From the NCBI RefSeq assembly GCF_030145185.1, contig NZ_JAQYWB010000012.1:37411-101410 (forward strand): a DNA stretch of 64,000 nucleotides, written 5' to 3'. The translations under genes and the position numbers were made by a program. This DNA comes from Desulfoluna sp. (GTDB taxonomy: Bacteria; Desulfobacterota; Desulfobacteria; Desulfobacterales; Desulfolunaceae). The notes below the pieces were generated by a model that did no database searches, was not told the origin of the DNA, and was given only the letters and a program-made list of their open reading frames with translations. Of the stretch, positions 9,005 through 17,993 are shown piece by piece; the stretch's first letter is position 1, and every line of letters starts with the position of its first letter.

Positions 9005-10567
9005 TCACCTCGCTGTCCCCACCTTCCGGTAGGGAACCAGGGTCAGGTTGTGTCCCCTGTAGCGCCTTCCACCGGGCAGGTCCATGGTGAAACTCTGGCC
9101 GGGATCGACCAGAAGCACCTGGACACCAAACCGCTCTGCAATACGCGGATCCACCAGGCACTGGAACACGCCCATGGCGATGGCCACGGGGAGAAGCGTC
9201 GCCTCCTCAGCCCCTTTCGCTGCCTCCGTAAACAACTCGGACAGCTGTACCACCCCATCTTTGTGCACGGAGGTGCCAAGACGCTCAAAAGCGCAGGCCA
9301 TGAGTTCGTCCGTGAGCTCCGACTGATAGGTCTCGATGGGAACCCCATCGATCTCTTGAACAGCCTGACCCTTTCCCCCTTCGGGGTTTTGTCGATCCAG
9401 GGCCCGCTCGATGGCATCGATAATGGAGGCCGGATCAAAAAGCAGAGGCCGGACAGGCGGATCAAAACGGGAGATAAACTCACGGCCGAGCTGCGCGGCG
9501 TCCTCTTCGCCCATACCACAGACTCGCTTCAGGATCTCTTCAGGCGGTGGAATCACACCCAGGGAAGAGCGCCGAAACAGCTTATGGCTGTTGGCATGGT
9601 AATCATCGGGGAGGCGTTGCAGCTCTCCCACGAGCTCCATCTGGCGTCCGTTCAAGGTCTTCAGCTGGGCACCCAGGTGCAGAAGCTTGGCCTCCAGATC
9701 CTCATCTTCGGTCTCTTGAAGATTCTCCGAAACAAGATGCTGAAGCCGGTGGCTCTCCTGTTGAATCTGAAGGGCCTGGTGGGTCCCTTCGTCGGCCATG
9801 TCGTTGAGCCGTTCAAAATCCACCGCCTGGATATTTCTCTGGATGGACCTTCGCGTGTTGCGAATGTCGTGGGATTTTCTCAGGCACTGCTTCTGATTCT
9901 GCTCGGCAACGGCGATGGCGTCGTCCACGTTGCCCCGCTCAATGAACATCTTGATCCTCAGGTTGCCGATGGCCGTGGCATCCAGGGCGCTGGTTTCGTG
10001 GAGGCCGAAATAAGCGGCATATCCCTCGTCGGTCAAGGTAAAAAGGGTGGTCTTGCCCTGCCCGGTATACACGGCCTTGACCAACCAGAATTTCCGGGTT
10101 TCAAACTGCTGCTTTGCGCCGTCGAAATAAGGGTACTCGAAAGGGAGATAGCGGTTGCTTCGATTGATCAGGTGATCAAAAATCTTATTCAGCACCTCAT
10201 AAAGATCGGCTTCCGAAGGATCAATCCCGCTGGCTTTCCCCTGTGTTTCCACGGCAGGAAACACCTTTTCAAGGACCTCTGTACGGCTGGCACCCACATG
10301 GTATTCGGAGAGTTCCGAGACGGAATCCAGAATCGCAAAGGCAATCCACATAAGATCAAGGACATCCCAGGCCCGGTTTTTATCCTCGTCGGATCGAAAC
10401 CGCCGCATCTCCAATTCATAAATGGGCCGCATGATCAACCCGGAATGGACCACCCGCGTCACATCGGTCGCCTGGCTCCGAAAGCCTTCCGGCATCCGGG
10501 AAGACTCGGGAACCGGTTCCGGTGTCAGGGTTTTATCCATATGTTCAAACAACACCTCTGTTGTCAT
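9005..10567 (-). CDS. jetA: JetA, kleisin-like subunit of Wadjet (MksF-like)
   Basis: A 520-residue protein that opens the operon, as JetA does in Wadjet. It should act as the kleisin linking the two SMC heads. The N-terminal half (30-200) holds winged-helix-like segments (LFTLTDEGYAAYFGLHET). Residues 215-340 are helical and coiled-coil-like with many Gln/Glu (KQCLRKSHDIRNTRRSIQ). The C-terminal third contains another mixed domain, with FERLGT and PVAIAMGVFQCLVDPRIA. The ATG at 10567 follows TTGGAGTGACAC. The stop abuts a repeat, and the last residues (VGTAR) may be affected by it. The name follows from context more than from motifs. Confidence 0.82.
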   Translation of the reverse strand: MTTEVLFEHMDKTLTPEPVPESSRMPEGFRSQATDVTRVVHSGLIMRPIYELEMRRFRSDEDKNRAWDVLDLMWIAFAILDSVSELSEYHVGASRTEVLEKVFPAVETQGKASGIDPSEADLYEVLNKIFDHLINRSNRYLPFEYPYFDGAKQQFETRKFWLVKAVYTGQGKTTLFTLTDEGYAAYFGLHETSALDATAIGNLRIKMFIERGNVDDAIAVAEQNQKQCLRKSHDIRNTRRSIQRNIQAVDFERLNDMADEGTHQALQIQQESHRLQHLVSENLQETEDEDLEAKLLHLGAQLKTLNGRQMELVGELQRLPDDYHANSHKLFRRSSLGVIPPPEEILKRVCGMGEEDAAQLGREFISRFDPPVRPLLFDPASIIDAIERALDRQNPEGGKGQAVQEIDGVPIETYQSELTDELMACAFERLGTSVHKDGVVQLSELFTEAAKGAEEATLLPVAIAMGVFQCLVDPRIAERFGVQVLLVDPGQSFTMDLPGGRRYRGHNLTLVPYRKVGTAR

Positions 10568-11087
10568 GTGTCACTCCAAGGTCCATGGATCCATTAAAGA
10601 TTTTTTTTAACACATAAAATATCGTTCAACACGCCGCACAAAAAGCCATGAGAATCAGTAAAAACAGACGGCACCCCGCCATCTCTCCGCTGCCATTCAT
10701 CAAACGCCTTGCGAGGCCATCAAAAATAACACAAAAAGGACCCTTATCGGGACTTTTTTAAGGGGGCTGTTTTTTTTAGAGGAATCTTAAGATCAGGGGC
10801 AGATCGGGACGGCATCGTGCGCACATGCCCCCGGCCCACAAAAATGATCCACAGGGGAAAAACCTCTTTTTAATGGATCTCGAAACACGGTTGTTGCCGG
10901 AATCAAACAGCCATAGTATTCTTTCCCAGACGTTTCATACCGCCCTCCCTCGGTCAAGAACGCTTTGTTCTCCGGGCCTGGGATATGAACATTTTATTTG
11001 GCTTCATAGACGACTCAAACACCCCTGAGGCGAAGCACCTTGGGCGTTCATCGTCATTGATTGATCTTTTTTGGAGGGCTCCACCTT
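10568..11087. other. Divergent intergenic region, jetA / SWIM gene
   Basis: About 520 bp without a credible gene. It must contain the jetA promoter (leftward) and the promoter of the 11088 gene (rightward). I see no well-spaced sigma-70 or sigma-54 elements. The palindrome-like AAGGACCCTTATCGGGACTTTTTTA near 10737-10761 (in two halves, GGACCC and GGGACT) is too weak to call a terminator. Confidence 0.5.
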
Positions 11088-11591
11088 ATGTCCCATCACC
11101 CCAATCCTTTTCGCAACCTCACCTTGGATGATATTGACGCCTGGATCGAAGACCCCGCCGCCAAAGCAGGAAAAAAGATCCATCGCCAGGGAAACGTCAT
11201 CGATCTTTCCCTCACCGAAGATGGGGATCTCCTGGCCTGGGTGGAAGGATCTCCGCGTCACGCCGTCATGATCTTTTTTGAGGATCAAACCCTCACTTCG
11301 GTCTGCTCATGCCCCAAAGGGGGAGCCTGTGAGCACGCCGCAGCCGCTGCGTTCGAGTATATCAGCCTGAACTCAAAAAAAATAAAGCTCCCCATTGCCA
11401 CCGAGAACGACGAGCGACTGAACCTGCTCAATGACATGAACCTTGAGGTGTCGGGAGCCGAAGACTATCTCCAGCAGCTGTCTCGAGACCAGCTCCTCGA
11501 CCTGATCCTTGACCTGGCCGACGAGTTCCCGGACGTGGACGAAGAGCTTGCCTTTCGTTCCCAGGAATCATTTGACAGTGAAGTGATTTAG
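11088..11591 (+). CDS. Small SWIM zinc-finger protein
   Basis: A 167-residue protein with a SWIM finger, C73-S-C75 then C81-E-H83 (SVCSCPKGGACEHAAAA). SWIM domains bind DNA or protein and often accompany SNF2-type helicases; a helicase/SWIM pair exists 50 kb away in this window. The C-terminal half is strongly acidic (LILDLADEFPDVDEEL). The ATG at 11088 is preferred because GGAGGG lies 13 bases upstream and the frame is SWIM-like from there. It ends facing ychF across a shared hairpin. A precise role is unknown. Confidence 0.75.
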   Translation: MSHHPNPFRNLTLDDIDAWIEDPAAKAGKKIHRQGNVIDLSLTEDGDLLAWVEGSPRHAVMIFFEDQTLTSVCSCPKGGACEHAAAAAFEYISLNSKKIKLPIATENDERLNLLNDMNLEVSGAEDYLQQLSRDQLLDLILDLADEFPDVDEELAFRSQESFDSEVI

Positions 11592-11645
11592 AGGCAGGCA
11601 GAAGGGAAATGACTCGAATAGAGCCGAAGGGATAAAACGGAAAAG

Positions 11646-11677
11646 CGCTGCCTCCGGCAAAGACGCCGGAAGCAGCG
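11646..11677. terminator. Bidirectional hairpin between SWIM gene and ychF
   Basis: CGCTGC-CT-CCGGC, loop AAAGAC, GCCGG-AA-GCAGCG: a long GC stem placed between two convergent genes, 54 bp after one and 14 bp after the other. There is no strong U-run on either side, so termination is inferred from position. Confidence 0.6.
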
Positions 11678-11690
11678 ATAGGCGCATGAC

Positions 11691-12800
11691 TTAAACGTTG
11701 AAACGGAAATGGAGGACCTCTCCGTCCTTCACCTCGTACTCCTTGCCCTCCACTCGCAGCTTGCCCTTCTCTTTGAGGGCGGCCTCGGTCTTGTACTCGA
11801 ACAATTCTTCGCAGTGATAGACTTCCGCACGAATAAAACCACGCTCAAAATCGGAGTGAATCACGCCTGCTGCCTGGGGTGCCTTGGCCCCCTTGGGAAA
11901 GGTCCAGGCTCGGACCTCTTTCTCGCCTGCGGTGAAATAGGTCTGAAGTCCCAGCATGGTGTAACCTTCACGGATAAGGCGGTCAAGGCCTGACTCCTCA
12001 AGGCCGGCGTCCTCCAGAAAGGCCTTTTTCTCCTCCTCATCATCCATCTCGGAAATCTCGGATTCAAACTTGCCGCAGATCACCACCACACCGGAAGCAT
12101 CTTTTTTGGCAAACTCTCGCACCTGGGCGACGTAATCGTTCTCCCCGCCAAAATCGTCTTCGCCCACGTTGCAGCAGTAAAGCTGCTTTTTCAGGGTGAT
12201 CAGGTGAAGGTCGGAGATGAGGTCTTCTTCGCGTTCATCGAAGCCAAGACTCCGCGCGGGCTCACCCTCCTCCAAGGCCGCCACCAGCCTTGTCAACAGG
12301 GGCTCCACCGCCTTGGCATTGCCGGAGATTACCTTATCCTGGGACTTGAGGAGCTTGGGCAGACCGGTCAGGCGTTTTTGAACCGACTCCAGATCCGCAA
12401 GGGCCAATTCGATGCTGATGGTCTCCATATCGCTGAGGGGGTCCACCCTGCCTTCCACATGGACCACATCGTCGTCGTCAAAGCATCGCACCACATGAAT
12501 AATGGCCCCCACCTGACGGATGTGCCCGAGAAACTGGTTACCGAGCCCCTCCCCTTTGGAAGCGCCCCGCACAAGCCCCGCGATGTCGACAAACTCCACC
12601 ACCGCCGGAATCACCTTCTGGGGGGGGATCAACTCCGTAATGCGATTCATGCGCGCATCGGGCACCGCCACAATCCCCACGTTGGGCTCGATGGTGCAAA
12701 AGGGGTAGTTGGCCGCCTCGGCAGGTGCAGAGGTCAGGGCAGAAAAAAGAGTGGATTTACCGACGTTGGGCAGGCCAACAATACCGCAGTTCAATTGCAT
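11691..12800 (-). CDS. ychF: Redox-regulated ATPase YchF
   Basis: A 369-residue Obg-like P-loop NTPase, the usual length for YchF/OLA1, a ribosome-associated ATPase linked to stress responses. The P-loop GLPNVGKST is at 9-17. The switch region [21 protein letters not shown] is intact, and NVGE stands where GTPases have NKxD, the change that gives YchF its ATP preference. A TGS domain closes the protein ([19 protein letters not shown]). The ATG at 12800 has AAGGAG twelve bases upstream. This is a core chromosomal gene, with no sign of transfer. Confidence 0.96.
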   Translation of the reverse strand: MQLNCGIVGLPNVGKSTLFSALTSAPAEAANYPFCTIEPNVGIVAVPDARMNRITELIPPQKVIPAVVEFVDIAGLVRGASKGEGLGNQFLGHIRQVGAIIHVVRCFDDDDVVHVEGRVDPLSDMETISIELALADLESVQKRLTGLPKLLKSQDKVISGNAKAVEPLLTRLVAALEEGEPARSLGFDEREEDLISDLHLITLKKQLYCCNVGEDDFGGENDYVAQVREFAKKDASGVVVICGKFESEISEMDDEEEKKAFLEDAGLEESGLDRLIREGYTMLGLQTYFTAGEKEVRAWTFPKGAKAPQAAGVIHSDFERGFIRAEVYHCEELFEYKTEAALKEKGKLRVEGKEYEVKDGEVLHFRFNV

Positions 12801-12883
12801 GGGTCACAAAACTCCTTATAAAATAAAAAAAGAAAGCCCAACCAACCAGGCTTTCTCATCGATTCAATACCTCACCACTCTCT

Positions 12884-13813
12884 TCAGAGGGATGTTCTGC
12901 AGATCAGGTCCTGGGGCGAATCCACGGACTCCGGGTCCAACCCCAGAAACAGGGCGGCTCTTTTCCAGACCTTGGCCGGAGCAACCCCGGCCTCGCGCAT
13001 ATCCTTCAGGGCATAAGCCCCCCGGGACTTCGACAGTTTTTCGCCAGCCTCACCCAGGACCAGACCGTGATGAACAAAGGTGCAACGCCCGAAGGTCTCC
13101 ATCCCAAAAAGATCGGCCAGGTAGAGTTGGGCGGCCGTCGAGGGCAAAAGGTCCTCACCCCGAACGATGAAATTGACCTGCATCGCTTCGTCTTCCAGGA
13201 GGCTGGCAAACTGGTATGCCGGTTGATCGTCTTTGCGCCAGACCAGAAAGTCGCCAAAAGATTGCGACAGATTCACGGCATGGCCGTCCACACGAATCAC
13301 CGTGCCATCTGGCACCTGAACCCGCATGGCTGTTTCCCCGGGAATCAGCGCATGATGACGGTTACGACAGGTCCCGGGGTAGAGCCCGTCGGGTGCCCTC
13401 TTTTTGATCTCACTTCGGGAGCACGCACAGGCAAAAAGTTTTCCCGTCTTCTGCCTCAAGCGATCGAGCTCACGGCGGTAGAAACCACGTCTTTTCTGGA
13501 GGGAAAAATGGCGGTGAAAGGCATCCGGCCCCGTGGGTCCGGTATCCCAGTCCAACCCCAACCACTCCAGAGATTCGAAAATATCGACTAAGACCTCATC
13601 TCGAAAACGGATCCCGTCCATGTCATCGATTCGAAGGTGCAAAGCGCCTCCCCGGCTTCGAACCAGGGCCCAGGTCACGAGAAAATTCACCGCGTTACCC
13701 ATGTGCAGGTAACCGCTGGGCGTTGGCGCAATGCGCGACACCGGTTTTTCAGGTATTCCCGTCCGATCCAAAGGCATGACATCCCTATCCAAAAAAAGAC
13801 CTTCGTATTCCAC
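12884..13813 (-). CDS. gluQ: Glutamyl-Q tRNA(Asp) synthetase
   Basis: A 309-residue truncated glutamyl-tRNA synthetase paralogue that attaches glutamate to queuosine in tRNA-Asp. It has the class I HIGH motif as HMGN (37-40), the second motif KLSKS (259-263) and the GluQ-RS zinc site C129-A-C131, Y145, C149 (YPGTC). It lacks the anticodon-binding domain of GltX, which explains the short length. It lies upstream of ychF in the same direction with an 83-bp gap. A start at Met13 is possible; Met1 at 13813 is kept because the frame reads on without a better ribosome site. Confidence 0.93.
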   Translation of the reverse strand: MEYEGLFLDRDVMPLDRTGIPEKPVSRIAPTPSGYLHMGNAVNFLVTWALVRSRGGALHLRIDDMDGIRFRDEVLVDIFESLEWLGLDWDTGPTGPDAFHRHFSLQKRRGFYRRELDRLRQKTGKLFACACSRSEIKKRAPDGLYPGTCRNRHHALIPGETAMRVQVPDGTVIRVDGHAVNLSQSFGDFLVWRKDDQPAYQFASLLEDEAMQVNFIVRGEDLLPSTAAQLYLADLFGMETFGRCTFVHHGLVLGEAGEKLSKSRGAYALKDMREAGVAPAKVWKRAALFLGLDPESVDSPQDLICRTSL

Positions 13814-13971
13814 CTGTCAAAGTGAAGTTCATTAAAACGCACCTTCATATCACTGTTTTTATTCTATGTCCAATGCAGGATTGAATGGGGATGGATCGTG
13901 AAGGGCAAATAATGAACCGTGAAGAGAACAGGGCTGGAAAATTAGAACCGGCGAGACGATCGGGCACTCAA

Positions 13972-14007
13972 TAAAAAAGGCCCGGAAGATTTCTCTTCTG
14001 GGCCTTT
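13972..14007 (-). terminator. Rho-independent terminator of initiator tRNA copy 1
   Basis: The stem GGCCCGGAAGA / TCTTCTGGGCC is followed on the minus strand by a U-run (the A-run at 13972-13978). The same hairpin follows all six initiator tRNA copies. Confidence 0.85.
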
Positions 14008-14019
14008 GTATTTTTTGAT

Positions 14020-14096
<77 letters not shown>

Positions 14097-14108
14097 TCAA
14101 CGAAGGGC

Positions 14109-14137
14109 ACACTACATGGGGGGCGGATGGATGTCAA
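14109..14137 (-). promoter_or_regulatory. Sigma-70 promoter of tRNA-fMet copy 1
   Basis: On the minus strand, TTGACA (14132-14137) and TAGTGT (14109-14114) are separated by 17 bp, placing the start a few bases before the tRNA. The same promoter precedes the other copies. Confidence 0.85.
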
Positions 14138-14329
14138 TGGAAAAACAAAAGCGTTCTTGGTTCTTTGTTCTTCGTGCTTGGTTCAAGGAATTCGCTCCGC
14201 TCATGGCTATTAGTGGGTAGTGAGTGGGGCGGCGTTGCCGCTGGAAAAGAAAAAACCATGGTAACGATTCAGCTCCTGTGAAATCAAAAGAGGTTTGATG
14301 GCCACAGGTGTGAAAAAATGGTGCGAAGC

Positions 14330-14700
14330 ATATTCTACAGGGGTGACGCGTAACGGGCAACCGACGGTGCGTGGGCGTGAGGGTAGGGTGTGCTTGCGCA
14401 CCGCGGATTAACCGTACCGGCCAGGAAAACCCATGCACAGCTCTCCCCCGCATCGCCCAGAAATAACCACCGGTGTTGGTTTTTCAAGCCAAGGGTATGC
14501 AAGCACTCTCTACGGGGGTGACGCGTAACGGGTAACCGACGGTGTGGGGGACGTGCGGGTAGGGTGTGCTTGCGCACCGCGGGTTAACCGTATCGGTCAG
14601 GAAAACCCATGCACGGTTCTCCCCTGCATCGCCCAGAAATAACCACAAACGTTGGTTTATCAAGCCAATGATGCGCAAGCAAACCCGGGGCGATGCGTTG
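14330..14700 (-). repeat. 177-bp tandem repeat array L1 (about two units)
   Basis: Reading leftward, each unit runs GATGCAGGGGAGAACCG ... GGTTTTCCTGGCC ... CGGTGCGCAAGCACACCC ... GTTACGCGTCACCCC ... GGCTTGAAAAACCAA. Units recur at about 177 bp. It lies directly upstream of tRNA-fMet copy 1. The same units form three longer arrays on the plus strand at 49.8-53.7 kb. Open frames here are by-products of the repeat. Confidence 0.8.
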
Positions 14701-14871
14701 CCGACGCTATGGTGGATATTAAGGGAGGGTGCCGCATGGCTTCAAGGATTGCGTGGAACCGCATGCCACGTGAAAGGAAAACAAAGGCGTTCGTGGTTCT
14801 TGAATCAAGGGATGAAAAGCCTGAAACGAAGAACCAAGCACGAAGAACGTTTTTAATAAACAAAAAAAGGC

Positions 14872-14897
14872 CCGGAAGATTTCTCTTCTGGGCCTTT
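14872..14897 (-). terminator. Rho-independent terminator of initiator tRNA copy 2
   Basis: Same GGCCCGGAAGA / TCTTCTGGGCC hairpin with a minus-strand U-run as downstream of copy 1. Confidence 0.85.
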
Positions 14898-14909
14898 GTA
14901 TTTTTTAAT

Positions 14910-14986
<77 letters not shown>

Positions 14987-14998
14987 TCAACGAAGGGC

Positions 14999-15027
14999 AC
15001 ACTACATGGAGGGCTGAGGGATGTCAA
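14999..15027 (-). promoter_or_regulatory. Sigma-70 promoter of tRNA-fMet copy 2
   Basis: TTGACA (15022-15027), 17-bp spacer and TAGTGT (14999-15004) on the minus strand. Confidence 0.85.
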
Positions 15028-15134
15028 TGGAAAAACAAAAGCGTTCGTGGCTATTAGTGAATAGTGAGTGGGGAGTGGAGCGGCGTTGCCGCTGGAAAAG
15101 AAAAAACCGTGGTAACGATTCAGCTTCTGTTAAA

Positions 15135-15355
15135 TCAAAAAAGGTGCGCAAGCACTCTTTGCAGGGGTGACGCGTAACGGGTAACCGACAGTGTGGGGGG
15201 GCGTGAGGGTAGGGTGTGCTTGCGCACCGCGGGTTAACCGTATCGGCCAGGCAAACCCATGCACGGCTCTCCCCCGCATCGCCCAGAAATAACCACAAGC
15301 GTTGGTTTATCAAGCCAATGATACGCAAGCAAACCCGGGGCGATGCGTTGCCGAC
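15135..15355 (-). repeat. 177-bp repeat array L2 (one unit plus part)
   Basis: One complete and one partial unit of the 177-bp family, directly upstream of tRNA-fMet copy 2. The flank (TTTGATTTAACAGAAGCTG and TCCAGCGGCAACGCCGC) is the same as beside the other arrays. Confidence 0.75.
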
Positions 15356-15419
15356 GGTATGACGGATATTAAGGGAGGGGGGCGCATGGCTTCAAGGATT
15401 GCGTGGAACCGCATGCCAC

Positions 15420-15902
15420 GTGAAAGGGAAACAAAGGCGTTCGTGGTTCTTTGGTCTTCGTGCCTGGTTCGAGAGATGAAAAGCCTAAAAACATGAACCA
15501 CGAAAGGCACGAACAGAGAACAACTGCAAAAAAAAGGGGGACCAAAGAGGCCAAAGCACCTAACCCGAAATGTAAGGGTGTCCCTTCATTCGCCGCAGAT
15601 AAACGCAGAGGGGAAAAAGCGGATGAAGCGTGATGACAAGGGGTGGGTTTTTGGCTCCTATCCCTTTTTCGTGTGGTTCGTGGTCATCCCTTCGTTTTTT
15701 GATTTTTGTCCAATACCGCAATTCTGAAGCGCCGCACTCCAGTGCGGCTTTTTTTGTCATGATGAAGCGTAGCGACTCCTCGAACGAAGAACCAAGAACC
15801 AAGCACGAAGAACAATTTTTAACCTTTTGCCTCTTGCCATTCCCCTTTAGCCTTTACCCTTTAGCCTATCGCCTATCGCCTATCGCCTATCGCCTCTTGC
15901 CT
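15420..15902. repeat. Low-complexity repeat block
   Basis: No gene. It holds CACGAA-type words (ACCACGAAAGGCACGAACAG in the 15495-15515 area and its complement near 15668-15690), a GCCGCACT/AGTGCGGC hairpin at 15731-15751, GAACCAAG words at 15783-15812, and direct repeats of TATCGCC (15863-15895) that lead into CTCCCC repeats at the end of the next gene. Confidence 0.6.
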
Positions 15903-16244
15903 TTAGCCTTTAGCCTCCCCCTCCCCCTCCCCCTCCCACCCCACGATGCCCCCCTCAACATTGTACACATCAATAAACCCCTTTGCCGCCAGGATGCGCG
16001 ATGCCAGCTTGCTTCGGTTGCCACATCGGCAATAAACCAGAACGGTTTTTCCCTTGCCCAATTCACCGGACCGTTTACCGGTTTGAAGCAAGGGTATATG
16101 AACAGAGCCCTTGATATGCCCCTGGGCATATTCAGAGGGTTCCCTCACGTCCAGGAGAATCCATCCTGCCTCGGCACCCATCATCTCCTTGGCCCTGAGC
16201 GACGTGATGGATTTCACCGGCGAAAAAAACTTCAACCATTTCAT
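15903..16244 (-). CDS. Single-domain rhodanese-like protein
   Basis: A 113-residue rhodanese (sulfurtransferase) domain. LDVREPSEYAQGHIKGSVHIP is the typical N-terminal pattern, and the active loop CRCGNRS (72-78) has C72 as probable persulfide cysteine. The start at 16244 is chosen for the AAAGGAC site just upstream and because the domain begins there; the frame extends further but without family resemblance. The C-terminal GEGEGEAKG tail is encoded by the CTCCCC and TTTAGCC simple repeats that flank the gene, so the original end was probably altered. Substrate unknown. Confidence 0.82.
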   Translation of the reverse strand: MKWLKFFSPVKSITSLRAKEMMGAEAGWILLDVREPSEYAQGHIKGSVHIPLLQTGKRSGELGKGKTVLVYCRCGNRSKLASRILAAKGFIDVYNVEGGIVGWEGEGEGEAKG

Positions 16245-16529
16245 CGTTTGTCCTTTCGGTTTTCTAACATTTACAAAATCAGTATCAGCCCCCTCACCGA
16301 TGCGAACCGCACAAATAAGGAGAACATGAGCGTCCATGCGAAAATCCCGTCGCATCATGGCAGACAATGCCACACACGACATGTTCAAATTCAAAAACAC
16401 CGACATGCAAAAAAACTCTCTCAGAATCTCATACCGATTCATTCATATTTTATCAACGAATGATCTATGTCGTTTTCTGTTAAAATATATCTATAAAAAG
16501 CAAAAATGTCAGTACCTGTTCAGCTTATG

Positions 16530-16575
16530 CCTCCGGCGGCCCTGCCGGGAGCTAAACTTTTGAAAAGTTTAACAA
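16530..16575. repeat. CCGGCGGCCCTGCCGG / AACTTTTGAAAAGTT hairpin element, copy 1
   Basis: A GC palindrome (CTCCGGCGGCCCTGCCGGGAG) next to an AT palindrome (AAACTTTTGAAAAGTTT). The same pair occurs, in the opposite order, at 46093-46146 and 59843-59898. Confidence 0.7.
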
Positions 16576-16910
16576 ACGGGTCTTAAATACATATTTCAGA
16601 TTTACGTAGACCCAAATGCGGATGTTATTTGACCCGAGAAATCCGCCTATCTATCGGCATCACGATAAACAGTCGCACCGGACACCTCTTTGATCCCCGG
16701 TTTGGCCGGTACGCCACCCCGGATCAAAGCCATGACACCCCAGACGCGCCCAAGCCCTCTACCAACGCCGGACAGAGCCAGCCGACCCTCACCTTTATAC
16801 CCACATGAAACCGACGGGGGCCGCCATGAAAGAGGCCCTGGGAGTCCACGCCCGCTTCTACCTCGAGCAGATCTGGGAACATGCTCTCATACCTAAACCC
16901 CTTCTCATAG

Positions 16911-17155
16911 CCCGGATATTTCACGAGTTGGGTGCGCTCATAGGCAAGGCATCAGAGCTGAAGATGCAGTGGTTTACCTCAAAGCTTTGATAACGCGGCA
17001 GATGAGTGCACCCGGCTCGCCCGAGGGGTGAGAAAATCAAACAGAATACCGTGGATTACATTTTACATTTTTGAAACGGCTGAAAATATTACCGTAAAGA
17101 ACTGTAATTATATGTTACTCCTTAGTTCTGGTTGTTTTCTCATGAAATATCCGGG
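16911..17155. mobile_element. 245-bp MITE, complete copy 1
   Basis: Terminal inverted repeats CCCGGATATTTCACGAG (left) and CTCATGAAATATCCGGG (right). One base beyond each end is a TA dinucleotide (TA-G-CCCGG and CCGGG-T-TA), as for a TA target duplication. It has no coding capacity. The second full copy (44465-44709) has the same length in the opposite orientation. The bases from 16576 to 16910 show nothing convincing. Confidence 0.8.
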
Positions 17156-17224
17156 TTAGGACTGAACAGCTTCGGACTGCCCCTAGCGAAGGAATGAAAG
17201 AAATAAGGTGGGAATCAAATTTTG

Positions 17225-17335
17225 TTCTGGACGGCGATTCTGGAGCGCCGCACTCCGGTGCGGCTTTTTTATTATGGCGAAGCGCAGCGCCCCCTCGAAC
17301 GAAGCACGAAGAACCAGGCACGAAGCACGTTTTTT
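17225..17335. repeat. GTTCTTCG / GCCGCAC repeat
   Basis: Contains the hairpin GCCGCACTCCGGTGCGGC followed by CTCGAACGAAGCACGAAGAA. This block lies just downstream of tRNA-fMet copy 3, as related blocks do at the other tRNA copies. Confidence 0.65.
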
Positions 17336-17342
17336 AAAAAAC

Positions 17343-17377
17343 AAAAAAGGCCCGGAAGAAATATCTTCCGAGCCTTT
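17343..17377 (-). terminator. Rho-independent terminator of initiator tRNA copy 3
   Basis: Stem GGCCCGGAAGA / TCTTCCGAGCC with one changed base compared with the other copies; minus-strand U-run. Confidence 0.82.
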
Positions 17378-17389
17378 GTAATTTTTAAT

Positions 17390-17466
<77 letters not shown>

Positions 17467-17478
17467 TCAATGAAGGGC

Positions 17479-17507
17479 ACACTACACGCCCCCCGGATGG
17501 ATGTCAA
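17479..17507 (-). promoter_or_regulatory. Sigma-70 promoter of tRNA-fMet copy 3
   Basis: TTGACA (17502-17507), 17-bp spacer, TAGTGT (17479-17484) on the minus strand. Confidence 0.85.
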
Positions 17508-17589
17508 TCCCGATTAGCAAAAAATATGCCTTAATTTCTATTTAAAAAATTTAACCCCGGCTGGACTGCCGGGCAAAGGGCAAGAAAAG

Positions 17590-17930
17590 GGTGTTCTTGC
17601 GCACAGCTGAAGCGCCGCACCGATCATCGAAGCCGATGAGAGTGGAGGGCCCTTACACCGTATATGAATAGAGAACGATCTCGGTTTTCCAAACAAATGG
17701 TGCGCAAGCGGACCCTACGGGATGTCGCATGGCGAGTTGTTTTCGCACGCCCGGGTCGAGTGAGGCCAATGGGGCTGAATCGTTTCCCTTTACCCGCTCT
17801 ATTTCATGTCAATGTGTCCCACCCTCTGAATCGCCGCACTCCCGTACGGCTTTTTCAATGACGAAGCGGAGCGCCCCCACAACAACGCACAAAGCACGAA
17901 GAACAAAGAACGCTTTTCTATCCTTTCAAC
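17590..17930. repeat. Mixed repeat fragments
   Basis: Fragments of two families: CCAAACAAATGGTGCGCAAG with GGGATGTCGCATGG (17690-17735, also at 34540-34590), and an AATCGCCGCACTC/GTACGGC hairpin with AAGCACGAAGAAC words (17830-17915). No gene is credible. Confidence 0.5.
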
Positions 17931-17993
17931 CCTTTCAATCCCCCGCCAATGCTGTTATGCCACGAGGTGAGAAAATTAACCTCACCCCTACTT

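Noticed and set aside
8760..9032. Open frame in the jetA-jetB gap
   Set aside because: It lies in repeat DNA and overlaps the end of jetA; there is no ribosome site.
9050..10597. 515-residue open frame antisense to jetA
   Set aside because: It is the complement of a well-supported jetA and has no domain pattern or ribosome site.
15630..16463. 277-residue plus-strand frame over the rhodanese gene
   Set aside because: It covers simple repeats and the antisense of the rhodanese; composition is typical of a shadow frame.
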